A stretch of DNA of 64,000 nt. Source: Hormiphora californensis (lineage: Eukaryota > Ctenophora > Tentaculata > Cydippida > Pleurobrachiidae). The stretch is from assembly GCA_020137815.1 (NCBI GenBank), contig CM035357.1, positions 1,423,020 to 1,487,019 of the forward strand, in the 5' to 3' direction. Below the pieces are notes generated by a model. It saw nothing but the letters and a program-made list of their open reading frames with translations. It was not told the DNA's origin and did no database searches. Below, one piece after another: positions 23,101 to 34,745 of the stretch (within the stretch, counting starts at the first letter, position 1; each line of letters starts with the position of its first letter). A program made the position numbers and the translations under genes.

Positions 23101-26100
23101 GGGATCCTAATATATTTCCATTAAAAGGGTGGTCGAATCGGCCATTATACCCAGTGGGATAAAATCTTTTGTTGATAATACCGGTCGTTTTGTTCAAACC
23201 CATTTTATTTTATGGGGCGGGGGTCGAACAAGCATTGTACCAATACAAAACGATATATTTAAAAAAAGGTTTACTAATGGAACAAATAATTCCTACACTA
23301 ACAAGCTACATCAAATCTAACTGGTTGCGATTTCGAGGTATTTCAATTTCAGTTTTTAAGATCATGTCAATGATCATGTTAATGATAATATAATAGTCCA
23401 ATTATCATATACTCCAGCTCAATTATAATCGTCAAGATCACGGATCCTTAATACCATGACCATGAGGCAGTTCATTTCTCCATTTTATGTTAGGGCATTT
23501 CATTATTGCTCCTGCTCCCACCGTACTCTATGGGTGATCATTGTTTCTCATTTATTTCCACTCCGAGTGAGAACTCTCACTCTGCGCAACATTAAGATAC
23601 AGGTGGAGCACTCTCCCCACAACCTCAAACACATCCCCTCCATTCAGCCCAAAACCCAGCTAAGAATTCCGGCTACAACGGAAACATCCCTTTATCTCAG
23701 CCCCTCACGGGGCTGAGACAGCCTCTACGAAGAAGAAGAAGAAGAAGAAGAAGAATCGTCAAGATCGACAATCGGCCAACTTATCCGCAATTCAATTTCC
23801 TGGCCTGATCTATGTAAAAGGTTGCGGAAGTTTTCACCACCACATACTGTCAAAGGAGTCCCGTCAATTTCAGCATGAATAAACTGAAGAAACTCAGGGT
23901 CTTGGTGAAAGTGAACGTCCGTTTCAGTTTCTAAAATTGCTCGATCTGTTACCAACTCAAGAGAAATAACCGGGTCATGATATTCTATCGAAACATTCAC
24001 CGCCACTTTTGTTGGATGATTGGGGGTTTTTATCACAGTAACTTAGTCCTTTATGAAGATCCAGGAATGCGTGAGAAGAGCTCAGATCTCTTTATTCTGA
24101 ATAATCAATTAATCTCTCCTTGACCGAGATCTGCCCGTGTGTGTGTGAGATTCCCCTATATAACCGTTGTACGGAGGGCGTGTGAGTGTGTATCAGCACC
24201 AGAAGGAGATATCAAAATTACTTCCTTGATGTGATGTAAGTCTGATCTTGTATCCTCCATGCTGTATCCTCCATTCTGTCTCAAACGGCTAGTAAATCCG
24301 CATAAGTTGTTACGAATTAGGGCTGAGACCCCAAATAACCCACGGCTAGTATTATAACACCGTTTTTGAATTGCTGCAGAGATTGCATCTTGATTCGCAT
24401 CAACCACATCGACATTTTCATCATCGAAACTACAAGAATACCAATCTGTTTGGTTCATTTTACAGTAGGAGAGCAATGACGACACGAACTGGAAGCTGGA
24501 ATTGATTCTCGGTTCCATGTCTAGTTTTTTAATTGCATCACGCATCATATTATTTCTGGTATCATCAGGAATATCCTCACAGTATCTTGTTCCTCGTATA
24601 ATACACTCCTCAAGTCCTGGTATTTCAATAGGATATTCAACTTTAAGAGGGTGATTATAGCTGTTCTCAGAGCTGTTAGAGGGACCTGGTGGTGACATTT
24701 GAACCCGAAAAAACGTTGAAAACAATGACCCAAGATCGTCATTGGATAGAGAATTTGCCAGGGTCTCGACCAACTTTTTGTACACTTCAGGATCCTCTTG
24801 GAAACAGAGGGTCAATGTTTCAGAATCCAGTAACCGGGCCTCAAATTCACTAAGCTTCACAGGAGGGGTTCTGCCAGGAACCAATCAGAACTCGTTATTT
24901 AGGTCACGTGACTGGTTATCAGCCAATCAGGGACCAGTATTCACAGGAGGGGTTCTGCTATCGACTGTTGTAATAAGCCACTTGTGAAGAACCGGAGTTG
25001 ATGTTCCAGCAAGTGACAAGCACACTCCTGTGTAGACGGAATCTTGTTGATTGGGATCATGCGATAGGAAATGTTCAATCAGCGCCAATCGGAGAATTGA
25101 TAAATATTCCAGCCGAGAAACATTCCAGCCGAGAAACATTCTCAAAACATTCTGCAAATCTGTGTCATTTCTTTCTTTGATGATATAACCGGCTTCCTGA
25201 AACAGGAACCACGCTACCTCCAAACTTTCCGGAGAACATGATTGTAGGCCAGAACAAAGATCAGAATAGAACTTGAAACACTCTTCAATCATCCATTGAA
25301 CCTTGAACACTGTACTCAGCTTGTTAACCTCCCGGAAATTCTCTCTGGTGAGAAGCAGTAACCCTGAGTAACAAGCCTTCACGAAACAGGAAACTGAGGA
25401 ATGGGAAAACTCTTCCACATCAAGGTCCTTTATTTGTTCCTTGCAGGAACCGACCGAATCAGGAAATACTGGTCCCTGATTGGCTGATAACCAGTCACGT
25501 GATCTAAATAACGAGTTCTGATTGGTTGTTTACTTGTTTCGGTCGGTTCCTGGTTCCTTGCCTACAAGTTCACGCATAACCGGACTGTTCAACGCCAATG
25601 GAAATGAACTTGTCCGGACAACTTCCCCACCACTGCACACGAGTTGAAGCTCGTTTAGACCCGGGTGATCTTGGTATAGGTCCATGATTCTGATCGTGTA
25701 TCGTTGTGTTTCCATAGTGATTCTGAAATTAAAAAAACAGGATAGTGATTAGCGATACAGCAAAATAATCTAGGAAGTAGATTAACAAAATAACCAACGA
25801 TATATGTAATGGTACTAAATCAATAAATGGTACTACATCAATAAATTGACAGAAGCTTTCGAGAACACTGTCTTTCACGTCTTCAGCTAAGAAAATTGTA
25901 TTTTACAAACTCAAACATACATAATATTCCCGTTTTGTGTAAGCAAGTCAAGGAGGCTTTGTTAAATCCGATGATTGGGTAATATACTGATATCCCATTA
26001 TAGACTGATTTGGTTATTAGCTCACATTTCACCGATAGTGCTCCTATCACTAATATCCGATTGAACCATAATTGGGAGTCCATATAATTTCTCCCCAGAT

Positions 26101-28509
26101 GTAGTGGAGGGTACCGGTTTAATTATTCATACTTTTAAACACAGTGTCATCACAGGTAGATGCTGTCTAACTATAGTTTTAACACCTTATTTCCCGTTAC
26201 AGGACCTAGGCAAGTTGTCGGAGCGGCTAGATCCTCGGGAGGTATTTAAGAGGTTTGTTAAGGGAGTGTTTTACGTGGGCAAGGGAAAGAGAAGCAGGCC
26301 ATTCTCACATCTCCAGGACGCGACGCAACAAAATAAGGTTAGGGAGACTGGAGAGAGATGACCTTTTGAGCGGTCTATTATAACGCTATTTTCTAACCTA
26401 TATCTAATCTTTATTTTCCATCTGATTCATATTATGATTCATATTATCCTAAGATTAAAGACACGATATACCTTGTGCTGTTGCACCTCCCCCGCACCCC
26501 CGGGGCACGGGACGTATTTTATAAAATAAAAAATATGTAATAGTATGAACAATACACGATATACAGGGTGTCCCACTGTCTTTGCGTGACCTGTGATTTT
26601 GGGTGATGAGTGGGTTCCATTCAAATGCTCATAACTCATCGAAAAATTGGTCAAAACGGCTCAACCAAAAACAGTGTTGTAGAGAATTGTCAGGCGAACA
26701 TTTGGGTACAAGATTGATGTTCCAAGTTTTACCAACCGTCAGATATATCGTCTTAAAGTCAAAAATACGTGTTCATGAAATCCGACCGGGGTTCACGTTT
26801 TGAAAAATTCACATATGCAAAGTTGCTCGGATCACATTGCATCCCTCATAAGAGTTGTAGGAAACTGTCTGGCGGTCACTTTGGTACCCGGGTTTTTGTC
26901 CTAGCTTAATGTTTAGACTGTCTTATGACTGTCTAAAGACGAAATTCAACCAACATTTTTGAGGGGATCACGTGTCATCAACAAATGGGTAAAATGGTTT
27001 GAAATTTATAAGGGCTTCATTGGAATCGTCTAAGGTTCATTTTGATACCATGATTTTATCCATAGCTCTACGTTTTAGTTGCGTTATGACTGTAGGAACA
27101 TAAGGATTTGTCTACGCTGAGTCTTAGTTGGTATCGGCTCACAACGCCTAATTAGGTGGCTCGGTGTCGTGTGTAATCCCATGATAATCAGCACATATCG
27201 TCTCAATTTCATCTAGACACTTGACAGGGTTGTTATGACGATTTGGCAAGGCCCCTGTTAATGTGTAGGATACGCAAGTGGTCTATCTCAACCCTATCAT
27301 GCACTAAGATGTTATTCAAGCAGCAATGAGCTTCATAACAGGGCAAAATGTAATGCGATACCTGAGACCACTTTTGTGAAAATTCCAGTTCTGACAGTCA
27401 TAAGACACTCTAAACATTGAGCTAGGACAAAAACTCGGGTACCAAAATGACCGCCAGACAATTTCCTACAACTCTTATGAGGGATGCAATGTGATCCGAG
27501 CAACTTTGCATTTGTGAATTTTTCAAAACGTGAACCCCGGTCGGATTTCATGAACACGTATTTTTGACTTTAAGACGATATATCTGACGGTTGGTAAGAC
27601 TTGGAACATCAATCTTGTACCCAAATGTTCGCCTGACAATTCTCTACAACACTGTTATTGGTTGAGCCGTTTTGACCAATTTTTCGATGAGTTATGAGCA
27701 TTTGAATGGAACCCACTCATCACCCAAAATCATAGGTCACGCAAAGACAGTGGGACACCCTGTATCACGTGTCTTCACTTGATACCACCCTTTAGGTTGG
27801 GGTGGTCGGGGCAAAGATAAAAAGGATACGGGATATCTGGACGGATGGCAGGGGTGTTGTCTCTCTCCAGGTGTACTCTAACACTATGGCTGAGGAAGCC
27901 TTTACAAGGGAGGCCCTCATGATAGAGTGTCTGGGTAAGTTGCCGTGGGGTTGCCGTGGTTGTCGGGATATTGGGTCCACAGCATGGGTCATGGGTTCTC
28001 GCCCATACTGTCCTTTAATACAAATTTAAAGGACACGTTTTCTGGACTCAAATACACTCTGCATAGCAGGGTGTATTCAGTATTCTATAACTGCAACTTG
28101 ATTCTACCTACCCCTATTGTTGTATTGTAGGTTTGAAGAATTTAACGAATGAGAAGAAGGGTGAATGGTACGGTGTGTCAAGAGCCTGGACTGTGGGTAG
28201 AAGGAGGGGAGTCGGTCTATCACTGTTATACAGGTAAGGAGAGGAGTTGGCTTATCACTGTTATACAGGTAAGGACTACGGAGTTATTGGGGGGGGGGGG
28301 CGAGTTATCAGTTGTTATGTAGATTCCTGATTGTCATCTTCCTTCCTTCCTTGCTGTTCAAAATCTGCGAGGCTCACGTTAGTGGGTCTGTTTCACAGAG
28401 GCAACCCACTACCAACCCCAATTCAAGTTACATTTCTCTTTCCAGGGCTCACTTGACATTGATCAATGAAGGACATCGGGAACTGAGGAGAGAGGACATA
28501 CCCCGCTGA
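20144..28509 (+). CDS. ANKLE1: LEM domain / GIY-YIG endonuclease, ANKLE1/LEM-3-like
   Basis: Eleven phase-consistent exons: 20144-20258 (open from acceptor 20112), 20489-20626, 21002-21971, 22122-22161, 22332-22503, 22657-22761, 22946-23085, 26203-26337, 27796-27934, 28131-28233, 28446-28509; 706 residues from the ATG at 20144. Residues about 450-495 form a LEM domain (GLSNKELRERLTKLG). Residues about 545-685 are the GIY-YIG nuclease: FFNYLLIDPR (GIY strand), VFYVGKGKRSRPF (YIG strand), KIKRIRDIW (catalytic Arg) and REALMIE (metal-binding Glu). The large exon is low complexity with 9-residue repeats SREDSCHVS (x3) and NHPSLDDVA (x4). In animals this family cleaves DNA bridges and branched DNA. 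The N-terminal ankyrin repeats of ANKLE1 are not found, so an upstream exon may be missing or the repeats lost. Intron 7 contains an antisense BTB gene. Confidence 0.85.
20306..20378. mobile_element. TTGGTGACG MITE (second family) copy
   Basis: TTGGTGACGCAGTCACCC at the left and GGTGACGGCGCCACCAA at the right form inverted ends, flanked by ACTATTCAG and ACAATTCAG, a near-perfect 9-bp target duplication. Lies in intron 1 of the nuclease gene. Confidence 0.65.
20775..21050 (+). repeat. fourfold duplicated splice acceptor of nuclease exon 3
   Basis: The block (CT)n-CAG/TAG then AATCTGTAGAACAGAGATCA occurs with exon-like starts at 20794, 20850, 20932 and 21002. Only the last gives an open frame; the first three hit stops within about 20 codons. 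Each copy includes the polypyrimidine tract, the AG and about 35 exon bases. Confidence 0.9.
23460..23756 (+). repeat. possible retroposon 3' tail ending in (GAA)n
   Basis: A hairpin CTCAGCCCC...GGGGCTGAG at about 23697-23719 is followed by (GAA)8 at 23730-23754. The preceding 240 bp are unlike the surroundings. The layout fits a short LINE/SINE end, but no domain is recognisable. Confidence 0.3.
24875..24941. mobile_element. CAGGAACC MITE copy 2 (both ends reduced)
   Basis: Retains CAGGAACC, both CCAAT boxes and CACGTG, but lacks most of the left arm and the last 21 bp. It is flanked by a 17-bp direct repeat, CACAGGAGGGGTTCTGC (24858-24874, 24942-24958), longer than the 8 bp seen at full copies. 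Inserted in the BTB coding frame. Confidence 0.85.
25444..25552. mobile_element. CAGGAACC MITE copy 3 (full, 109 bp)
   Basis: Perfect terminal inverted repeats CAGGAACCGACCGA.../...TCGGTCGGTTCCTG and an exact 8-bp target duplication GTTCCTTG (25436-25443, 25553-25560). It is in the BTB coding sequence and introduces a stop. Its E-box reads GATCACGTGAC, one base off the family consensus. Confidence 0.95.
26564..27762. mobile_element. 1.2-kb fold-back element, TA target
   Basis: Termini CAGGGTGTCCCACTGTCTTT and its complement, flanked by TA on both sides, with about 370-bp inverted arms and a spacer of about 460 bp. The terminus and TA duplication suggest a non-autonomous Tc1/mariner-type element. 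Fills nuclease intron 8. Confidence 0.85.
28212..28268 (+). repeat. duplicated splice donor of nuclease exon 10
   Basis: TATCACTGTTATACAG|GTAAGGA occurs at 28218-28240 and again at 28253-28275. The donors are 35 bp apart; only the first keeps the frame into the last exon. Confidence 0.85.
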
Positions 28510-29595
28510 GAGGAATCCCCCTACATACAGACCTACATGAGTGTTCTGAGGACCATCTCCCATCTCCCTCTCTCGCCCAGCACGTGTACTTTGTATCCAC
28601 TATCCAGGTGACACACACACATATATTATCCATTGCTCTCTGCTGGATCTCATCCATTGCTCGATCTGGATCTCATAATAGAGAGCAATATGGTCTAGGG
28701 TAGATACTATGGGTATTATAGAGACATTGATAATGGCCGCACGTGGTTCTAAAGGCGATGTTGGATTAGGTTTGAAGTTTAACGTTTCTTAATTATTTAG
28801 GAGAATTAAGAATTTGTTAGGTAAATTCATTAAGCTAATTAACAGGCTTGTGTGAAACCAACTGACCTATTTACTGAAGTATATGAAGTGTATTTGAGTT
28901 CAAATAATTTATATGTGACCAGTTAGGTGTATTTGTGTGAGGAAAATTAATTAACAGCTTGGAATTTTATATTTATTTGCTGGCCCTTGACATTACAGCC
29001 AGCCTTTGTAAGATCACGTGTTTTCCGTTCTTGTACCCCCATACCAAGAAGAATATGTGTAGATCACACCGAGAGGGTAGATCAATCATTTAATTGATGG
29101 GATCTAACAGTGACAATCTTCTAGATCCCAACAAGATATCATCCCAACAAGATATCATTTAACTGGCTTCTCACTAATGTACACCTGTCTTTACACCTCA
29201 CTATATATTGACAACCTGATATAATGACTGGAATCTCTTTCTCAAGTTCTATCTGTACTTTGAATCGGCAAATCATCTTTATAACGCTAAATACAAATTA
29301 AAAACAACGGAAGTTTTTAAGGTCTATACACATGTGTTTCATGATGCCCCACGCTAAATACAGTCAAACCTCGACTTGCCTTGTCTCATATAAGACCGTC
29401 TAGTCCTCTTCGAAGGGTTGCGCGATGTACAGTCAGTGTCTGACAAGACTTGCCGGACTTCTCGGGGGGTACCCTGTAACAAGCCCTTTATTATCCTGAG
29501 TCAATGGGTCAGGACCATCATTGTTCCTCAGTTTCCTTTGAGTCTGAGAAAAGGCAGATCCTGGCCTAGATGTTTTCAGATAGAGAGAGATCAGA

Positions 29596-29609
29596 GATAA
29601 GAGAGAGAG

Positions 29610-29677
<68 letters not shown>

Positions 29678-29697
29678 GAGAGAGAAAGAGAGAGAGC
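29596..29697. repeat. (GA)n tract
   Basis: Nearly pure GA run with two GG interruptions. Confidence 0.9.
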
Positions 29698-30251
29698 CAT
29701 TATGAAACAACAATAATAAGTTATATCGGAAGATTTATCAGATCTATAGTGTTGAGTGTTCTCTCTCTATCTCTCTATCTATCTCTCTATCGATCTCTTT
29801 CTCCCTCTCATTATATTTGTAGTAGTACTCAGCACTCACTAACGCACGTTCACACACCGTATTTGCACTTGTGTCTTCTCGAGAACTGAGAGAGAACTGA
29901 GAGAGAAAAAAGATGGAACTTAGAGAGAACTGAGAGAGAGAAAAGATGGAACTTAGAGAGAAGTGATAGAGAGAAAAGATGGAACTTAGAGAGAAGTGAT
30001 AGAGGAAAAAGATGGAACTAAGAGAGAACTGAGAGGGAGAGAGAGAGAGAGAGAAAGAGAGAGAGTGAGAGAGATAAAAGATAGAAGTAGAACTGAGAGA
30101 GAGTCAACTGTTTTTAATTTGATTAACGCCCTGTATTTGTGAGAGTAATATACAGCATTCTCAACATTATGCGTGTGTGCTGCATCATACTATATGAATG
30201 CATTATTTGTTTTTGACAATACTATCCTGATAATTCTACCGCAATGTGATC

Positions 30252-30355
<104 letters not shown>

Positions 30356-31478
30356 GTGAGCTTTAGTGAAAGGATAGTATTGTGCTGGTGCAGTTGACAA
30401 TGCATTCTTTGGAATTGGTGTTCACTATTTCTGGCCATCATCATCACATTCACGGAGACCTGTCGATTGTCGAAATTCGACAGATCACAACTTTTTGCCC
30501 TAATTGGTAATGGTAGTCGGTAGATCTCATACAATGAGATCTCATTAAGGGCATGGCGTTATAACAGCTCAGTGTGGTGACTGGTGCCAATCGCATCATT
30601 GTAGCTTTGTAATTTTACAAACATTAGAAACACGTTCCCTGTCATCTTTTAGATCAATTACTGTCAGTGTCAGAGCGCTTTTTCAATTCTTCAGATCGGA
30701 CTAGGGGCGTCTCCGGGGCCGGACAGCTGTCAGAGATTGTATCCCTGCCGCGTAATTAAACATACCATCCAGCAGTAATATCTCGCTGCTATATCTCTCT
30801 ACATTCCTAGCAGTGTCATGGTGTAGTGCTGCCAGCACTTAACCAATATCAGTAATTGTATTTTCTAGAACCTACCCGTGTGAGACATCCAGGATAGGAA
30901 GAGAGAGAGAGTGAGATAGTGAGAGAGAGAGAGAGAGAGAAAGTAAAGAAACAGAAAGTACTCTCATGGAACTATCTGATAGTTCCAGGAGAGTACTTTC
31001 TTCTCTTTGGCGTTGGAGAGGTATCCCATAAACCACCATCGTTTGTCAAGACTTGCTCAGATCCTCTTTTCCGTGAATCCAAGCCTAGCACTCAGTGATA
31101 CACATTGCATCCTCGGCCTTCAGTTGCACCTTCGAGGGCCAAGTTGTCCTAATGTTATTTATATTGTCAATTTACCTAACAACCCATTTCCAGATCTGTT
31201 GTTTTAGTGTCTGTCTGCAGAGTACCATGTAAGGACAGAACTGTAGTTGAACTATGTTACTGAGCCGATATGTTGGCAATCAGAACTGGCAGCCTGCTCA
31301 ACGATCTAGGAGGTACACATGGTACACCCCCTTTCGGTCCCAAATTGTACCATGCTTCTGCTAGTACTTTGTAGGCACCCATCCTTGCCCCGGCCATAGC
31401 CGACCCTATTTGCATTTTAATATTTCGCCCCCCAAAATCTCTATCAACATTCAAAATAATCCATATATTTTGTTCCAG

Positions 31479-32019
31479 GAAGTCCGGTCGAAGGAAGGGA
31501 GTGGTGGTCGGGGAGCCCTCAGAAGTCCACCGGTTACTAACCAAGGCAGCGGAACATGATGATATACTAAAGGTCAGTCCTGGGGCTGGAAGTTAAGTTG
31601 TAACTTGGGTTTGTTTGGGTATTACTATTTAGCTATTTGTGGTCGATTCCTGGCTGTCAGATATTTGGTCAGTCCGATCCTGGGTATGTAACTTGGGTAT
31701 GTTTGGGTATTTGGTCAGTTCTGGGGCTGTAATTTGGGTATTACAATTTGGGTTTCTACCTTGGGTATATTTGGGTTGACGTTTTTAATTGGGTCCTGGG
31801 AGTGTGGGCTTAACGATAAACTTGATTTGGGGTTTTTACACGATGAGGGAAGTATAAAAGTGGTTGCGGTTGGTTGGGTCTATTTGGTAGTGTACCGGTA
31901 TTCTTTTTTCTCCATCACATTTGGTGTGAATTAACAGGTATCTTTGGTGGAACGTTAAAATTACAGCCGAACATGAACAATATTCTAGTCTACAAGAACT
32001 GGGCTAAAGTGTTATTCAG
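31479..32019 (+). pseudogene. glycosyltransferase family 31-like exon relics
   Basis: Exon-like block 31479-31572 (TTCCAG acceptor, GTCAGT donor) reads RRKGVVVGEPSEVHRLLTKA then AEHDDILK, like the V.G....V...L..EA..HgDIL block of beta-1,3-galactosyltransferases. Block 31938-32019 reads FGGTLKLQPNMNNILVYKNW then AKVLF, like the following NLTLKL..NM.WVYKNC.KVLF block. The two do not join in one frame (phase 0 against phase 1), and neither the upstream RxxxRxTW-type block nor the downstream DDD block is present nearby. Most likely a decayed fragment of a Golgi enzyme gene; the family call is tentative. Confidence 0.35.
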
Positions 32020-32043
32020 GTATTGTCTAGGTGTTACACTAAG

Positions 32044-32100
32044 CGAGAGAGAGAGAGAGAGAGGCAGAGAGAGAGAGATAGAGAGAGAGAGAGATAGAGG
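32044..32100. repeat. (GA)n tract
   Basis: GA run with GATAG interruptions directly after the second transferase-like block. Confidence 0.85.
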
Positions 32101-32540
32101 GTGATACAATATGTTGTTATGTGTATTTAGTCTGTCAACACAACTCTCTTTCTCTCTTTCCATCTCTAGGGGTTCTTCCTGTGAGCTTTTTTGGTATCCG
32201 CTGGACAAACTTACAATTTGCAACAGTAGTACAGCTATATTGATAAATAGAGAGAGATCTTGAAACAAAGATTGTAACAATTTGATCCGTTATTTGGCAT
32301 ATGTTTTACTACTTTATGATCAAGTAAGCTTTTCCAGTTTTAGGCTCTTTTAGTGTAGAGACTCCTGTGGAGGTTATTGTCATTAACAACATTAATGGCA
32401 CGCGGAGAACAATTTATGGCGTGTTGTAACCGTTGTCTGTTTTCAACCCCCTGAGTTCTCCCAGAGTCATAATTCCGAAAGTGGTTCTTCTTCTTCTTCT
32501 TCTAAGCAGCTGGTATGTTGCCATTTGTTATTTGGCGGTA

Positions 32541-33824
32541 TATAGTACATAACTCCACTCCCGCGCGGGGCATATAATCAATAGACCACTGCAAGAGCAT
32601 GCGTCATATTGAGCTGTAAATGCACGGGTCCCGAAGGGACCCGTGCGTACAGCCCTGTAATCCCGAGCGTCAGCGAGGGGTTTACAGTTATAATCTGCAG
32701 CAAGGGAGGGAGTTGTGTTCTATAGACCCCGCTGGCGGGCACCTAGAAGCAAACAAAGCACAATTTACGTGGTTCTCAACACAACGAGCTCACACAAACC
32801 GGGGTCAAATAGTTGGACAATGAAGCTACAAAGTGCCTCTCTCATCCTACAACACTCTACCAATCGTTTTAAAAAAAACAAATAAAGGGTGGAATACAGA
32901 GAGAGGTACAGGTTAATTGTGGGTCAAGAGGAACAGTTTGCCACAAACTGACGGCGGCCAACTAGACAAGAGCTTAGTTGAGTTGTGGCACACACTCCCT
33001 CTTGTGTTGATCATGTCATTTTATCTTGTTCCAGTGATTCTTGTGATCTTGATCACAATCTGTCAGGGGCGTGCGTCTATCGACACAAACTACGCACGAT
33101 GCATGCATCGGCGCAATAGACCAAGATGCAAATTGTTGCGCCGGGGCGGGCGGGCGTCTATTTGAGCCAGCGTGGTCTAACCATTATAGACCCCGCCGCT
33201 CAATAGACGCAGAACGGCGCGGCTCAAACATTTGCAACTGGTCTATTTGGGCCGTGCACGCCGTGAGTTTGGTGGTCTCATAGAACGCACGCCCTCGGCA
33301 GATTTGTGTAAACGATCACACAAAGAATCACTGGAAACACGATAAAATGACTTGGTAACATGCAACGAGGGAGTGTGTGGTACACACCTACCAACCACTC
33401 TCTGCCTAGATTTGGCGCCCGCCAGTCTGTTGCAACTGTTGCTCATACCCCAATAACTGTAATCTCTCTCTGCATTCCACGCTTTGAAAAACTGTTACAC
33501 GATTGTTACGAGTGTGTAGTGGTAGAGAGGCACGCTGTAACATTCATTTCTAACTGTTTTGACCCGTTTTGTGTGAGCGCTCTCTGTGTCAACCACCTAT
33601 TGTGCGTGTTTTTTCTCTCTAGGTGCCCGCCAGCGGGGTCTATACAACACAACTCCCTCCCTTCGTGCAGATATAACCTGTAAACCCCTCGCTGACGGCT
33701 CGGGATTTACAGGGCTGTAACAAGCACGGTCCCTTCGGGACCCGTGCATTAAGCTCAAATCGCACTGCTACTGCAGTGCGTCTATTGAATAGATGCCCGC
33801 GCGGGAGGGAGAGTTTGTACTATA
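32541..33824. mobile_element. 1.28-kb GC-rich fold-back element
   Basis: TATAGTAC, then CCCGCGCGGG and GCACGGGTCCCGAAGGGACC on the left, are mirrored by the right end (GGTCCCTTCGGGACCCGTGC, CCCGCGCGGGA, GTACTATA). The arms also share AGACCCCGCTGGCGGGCACC. The core has a further inverted segment (CAATAGACCAAGATGCAAAT against ATTTGCAACTGGTCTATTTG). No coding domain seen. Confidence 0.75.
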
Positions 33825-33900
33825 GATAGAGCATTCCTAGACGGTGATTTCCGAAATTGGTTGCTATAAGTTTATTTGAAATACGTCAGTTAATACGACT

Positions 33901-34000
33901 NNNNNNNNNNNNNNNNNNNNNNNNNNNNNNNNNNNNNNNNNNNNNNNNNNNNNNNNNNNNNNNNNNNNNNNNNNNNNNNNNNNNNNNNNNNNNNNNNNNN
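33901..34000. other. assembly gap (100 N)
   Basis: Exactly 100 undetermined bases. The ten bases before it, TAATACGACT, equal the start of the phage T7 promoter found in cloning vectors. Confidence 1.
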
Positions 34001-34530
34001 GGGGGGTTTTTCATTAAAGCCTTTCTAATTAAAAAATCGGGTGGGTATTTTGGGGGGGGGCCCTCCCCCACCCCTTTTTTATTTAAAAATCTTTTATTCT
34101 TCTCTTTTTTCTCTTTTTCTCCTTTTCCCCTTTTTCCCCAAATTTTCTTTTTCTCCTTGGGTTCCCCTTTTCTCTTTCTCTTCCTCTCTCTTTTTTATTC
34201 CTTCCTTCTCTCTTTTTCCCTTGGGTTTTTTATAAATCCCGGAGAAAAAGTCTTCCCTCACAGTTCTTAGGCCATAAAATGCTTCATTCCGCATAATCCC
34301 GCCCGCTAACTGGGTCTAGTGTTACCTTTCCCCGGTGGCAAGGGGGTTACTTTTTAAACCAAATTTCCCTCCCCGGGCCTCTTATTCACTGCAGCACTCG
34401 TGCGCTCTTCTCATGGTCATTTCCCTGGTTAAGAAATTTTTTACCGGCGACCTCGTCCTCTTTTTTACCAACTACAAAAACGGGGGCGTCGTACCGATCG
34501 GGGGGGGGGGGGGTTGTTTTTTTTTTGTTT
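34001..34530. other. low-quality or chimeric sequence after gap
   Basis: Long homopolymers (runs of G, T and C, including a G run of about 14 at 34500) and pyrimidine smears unlike the rest of the window, typical of the end of a poor read. Nothing here should be annotated. Confidence 0.6.
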
Positions 34531-34655
34531 GTCTGCTATATGCTATGTGATGTGATCCCTCTCTTTTTCTCTCTTTCTCTCCCTTTTATACATGTGATGT
34601 GACCCCTCAAGTCGCAAGCAGTTCTCAACACGTGTGATACGTGATACCTACGAAT

Positions 34656-34745
34656 CACGTCGTCACACTGACGGATCATGTCGTCACGCTGACGGATCAC
34701 GTCGTCACATTGACGGATCACGTCGTCACATTGACGATAGGGTGT
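34656..34745. repeat. 21-bp tandem repeat, four units
   Basis: Unit CACGTCGTCACATTGACGGAT with one or two changes per copy. Open in one minus frame, but no gene context. Confidence 0.85.

Larger units (their letters stand above)
23755..25715 (-). pseudogene. BTB/POZ gene interrupted by two MITEs
   Basis: Antisense to, and inside intron 7 of, the nuclease gene. From ATG 25715: METQRYTIRI..., then LNELQLVCSGGEVVRTSSFP...SPVMRELVGKE is the first half of a BTB fold (V-x-F-x-AHK-x-L-like layout). After the insertion, VEEFSHSSVSCFVKACYSG and FKVQWMIEECFKFYSD continue the BTB and enter a BACK-like helical region. The MITE at 25444-25552 adds 117 bp with its target duplication (frame kept) but brings an in-frame TAA. 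The copy at 24875-24941 adds 84 bp and an in-frame TGA. Removing either as a GT-AG intron does not restore frame. The frame then runs to a stop at 24156. A second open piece (24036-23755, VAVNVSIEYHDPVISLELVT) could be a last exon through an acceptor near 24046. It may still be translated as fragments. Confidence 0.7.

Noticed and set aside
25436-25560. MITEs in the BTB gene acting as new introns (introner-like)
   Set aside because: The candidate GT-AG pairs I tested (intron lengths 94 and 106 for this copy, 74 for the copy at 24875) do not restore the reading frame.
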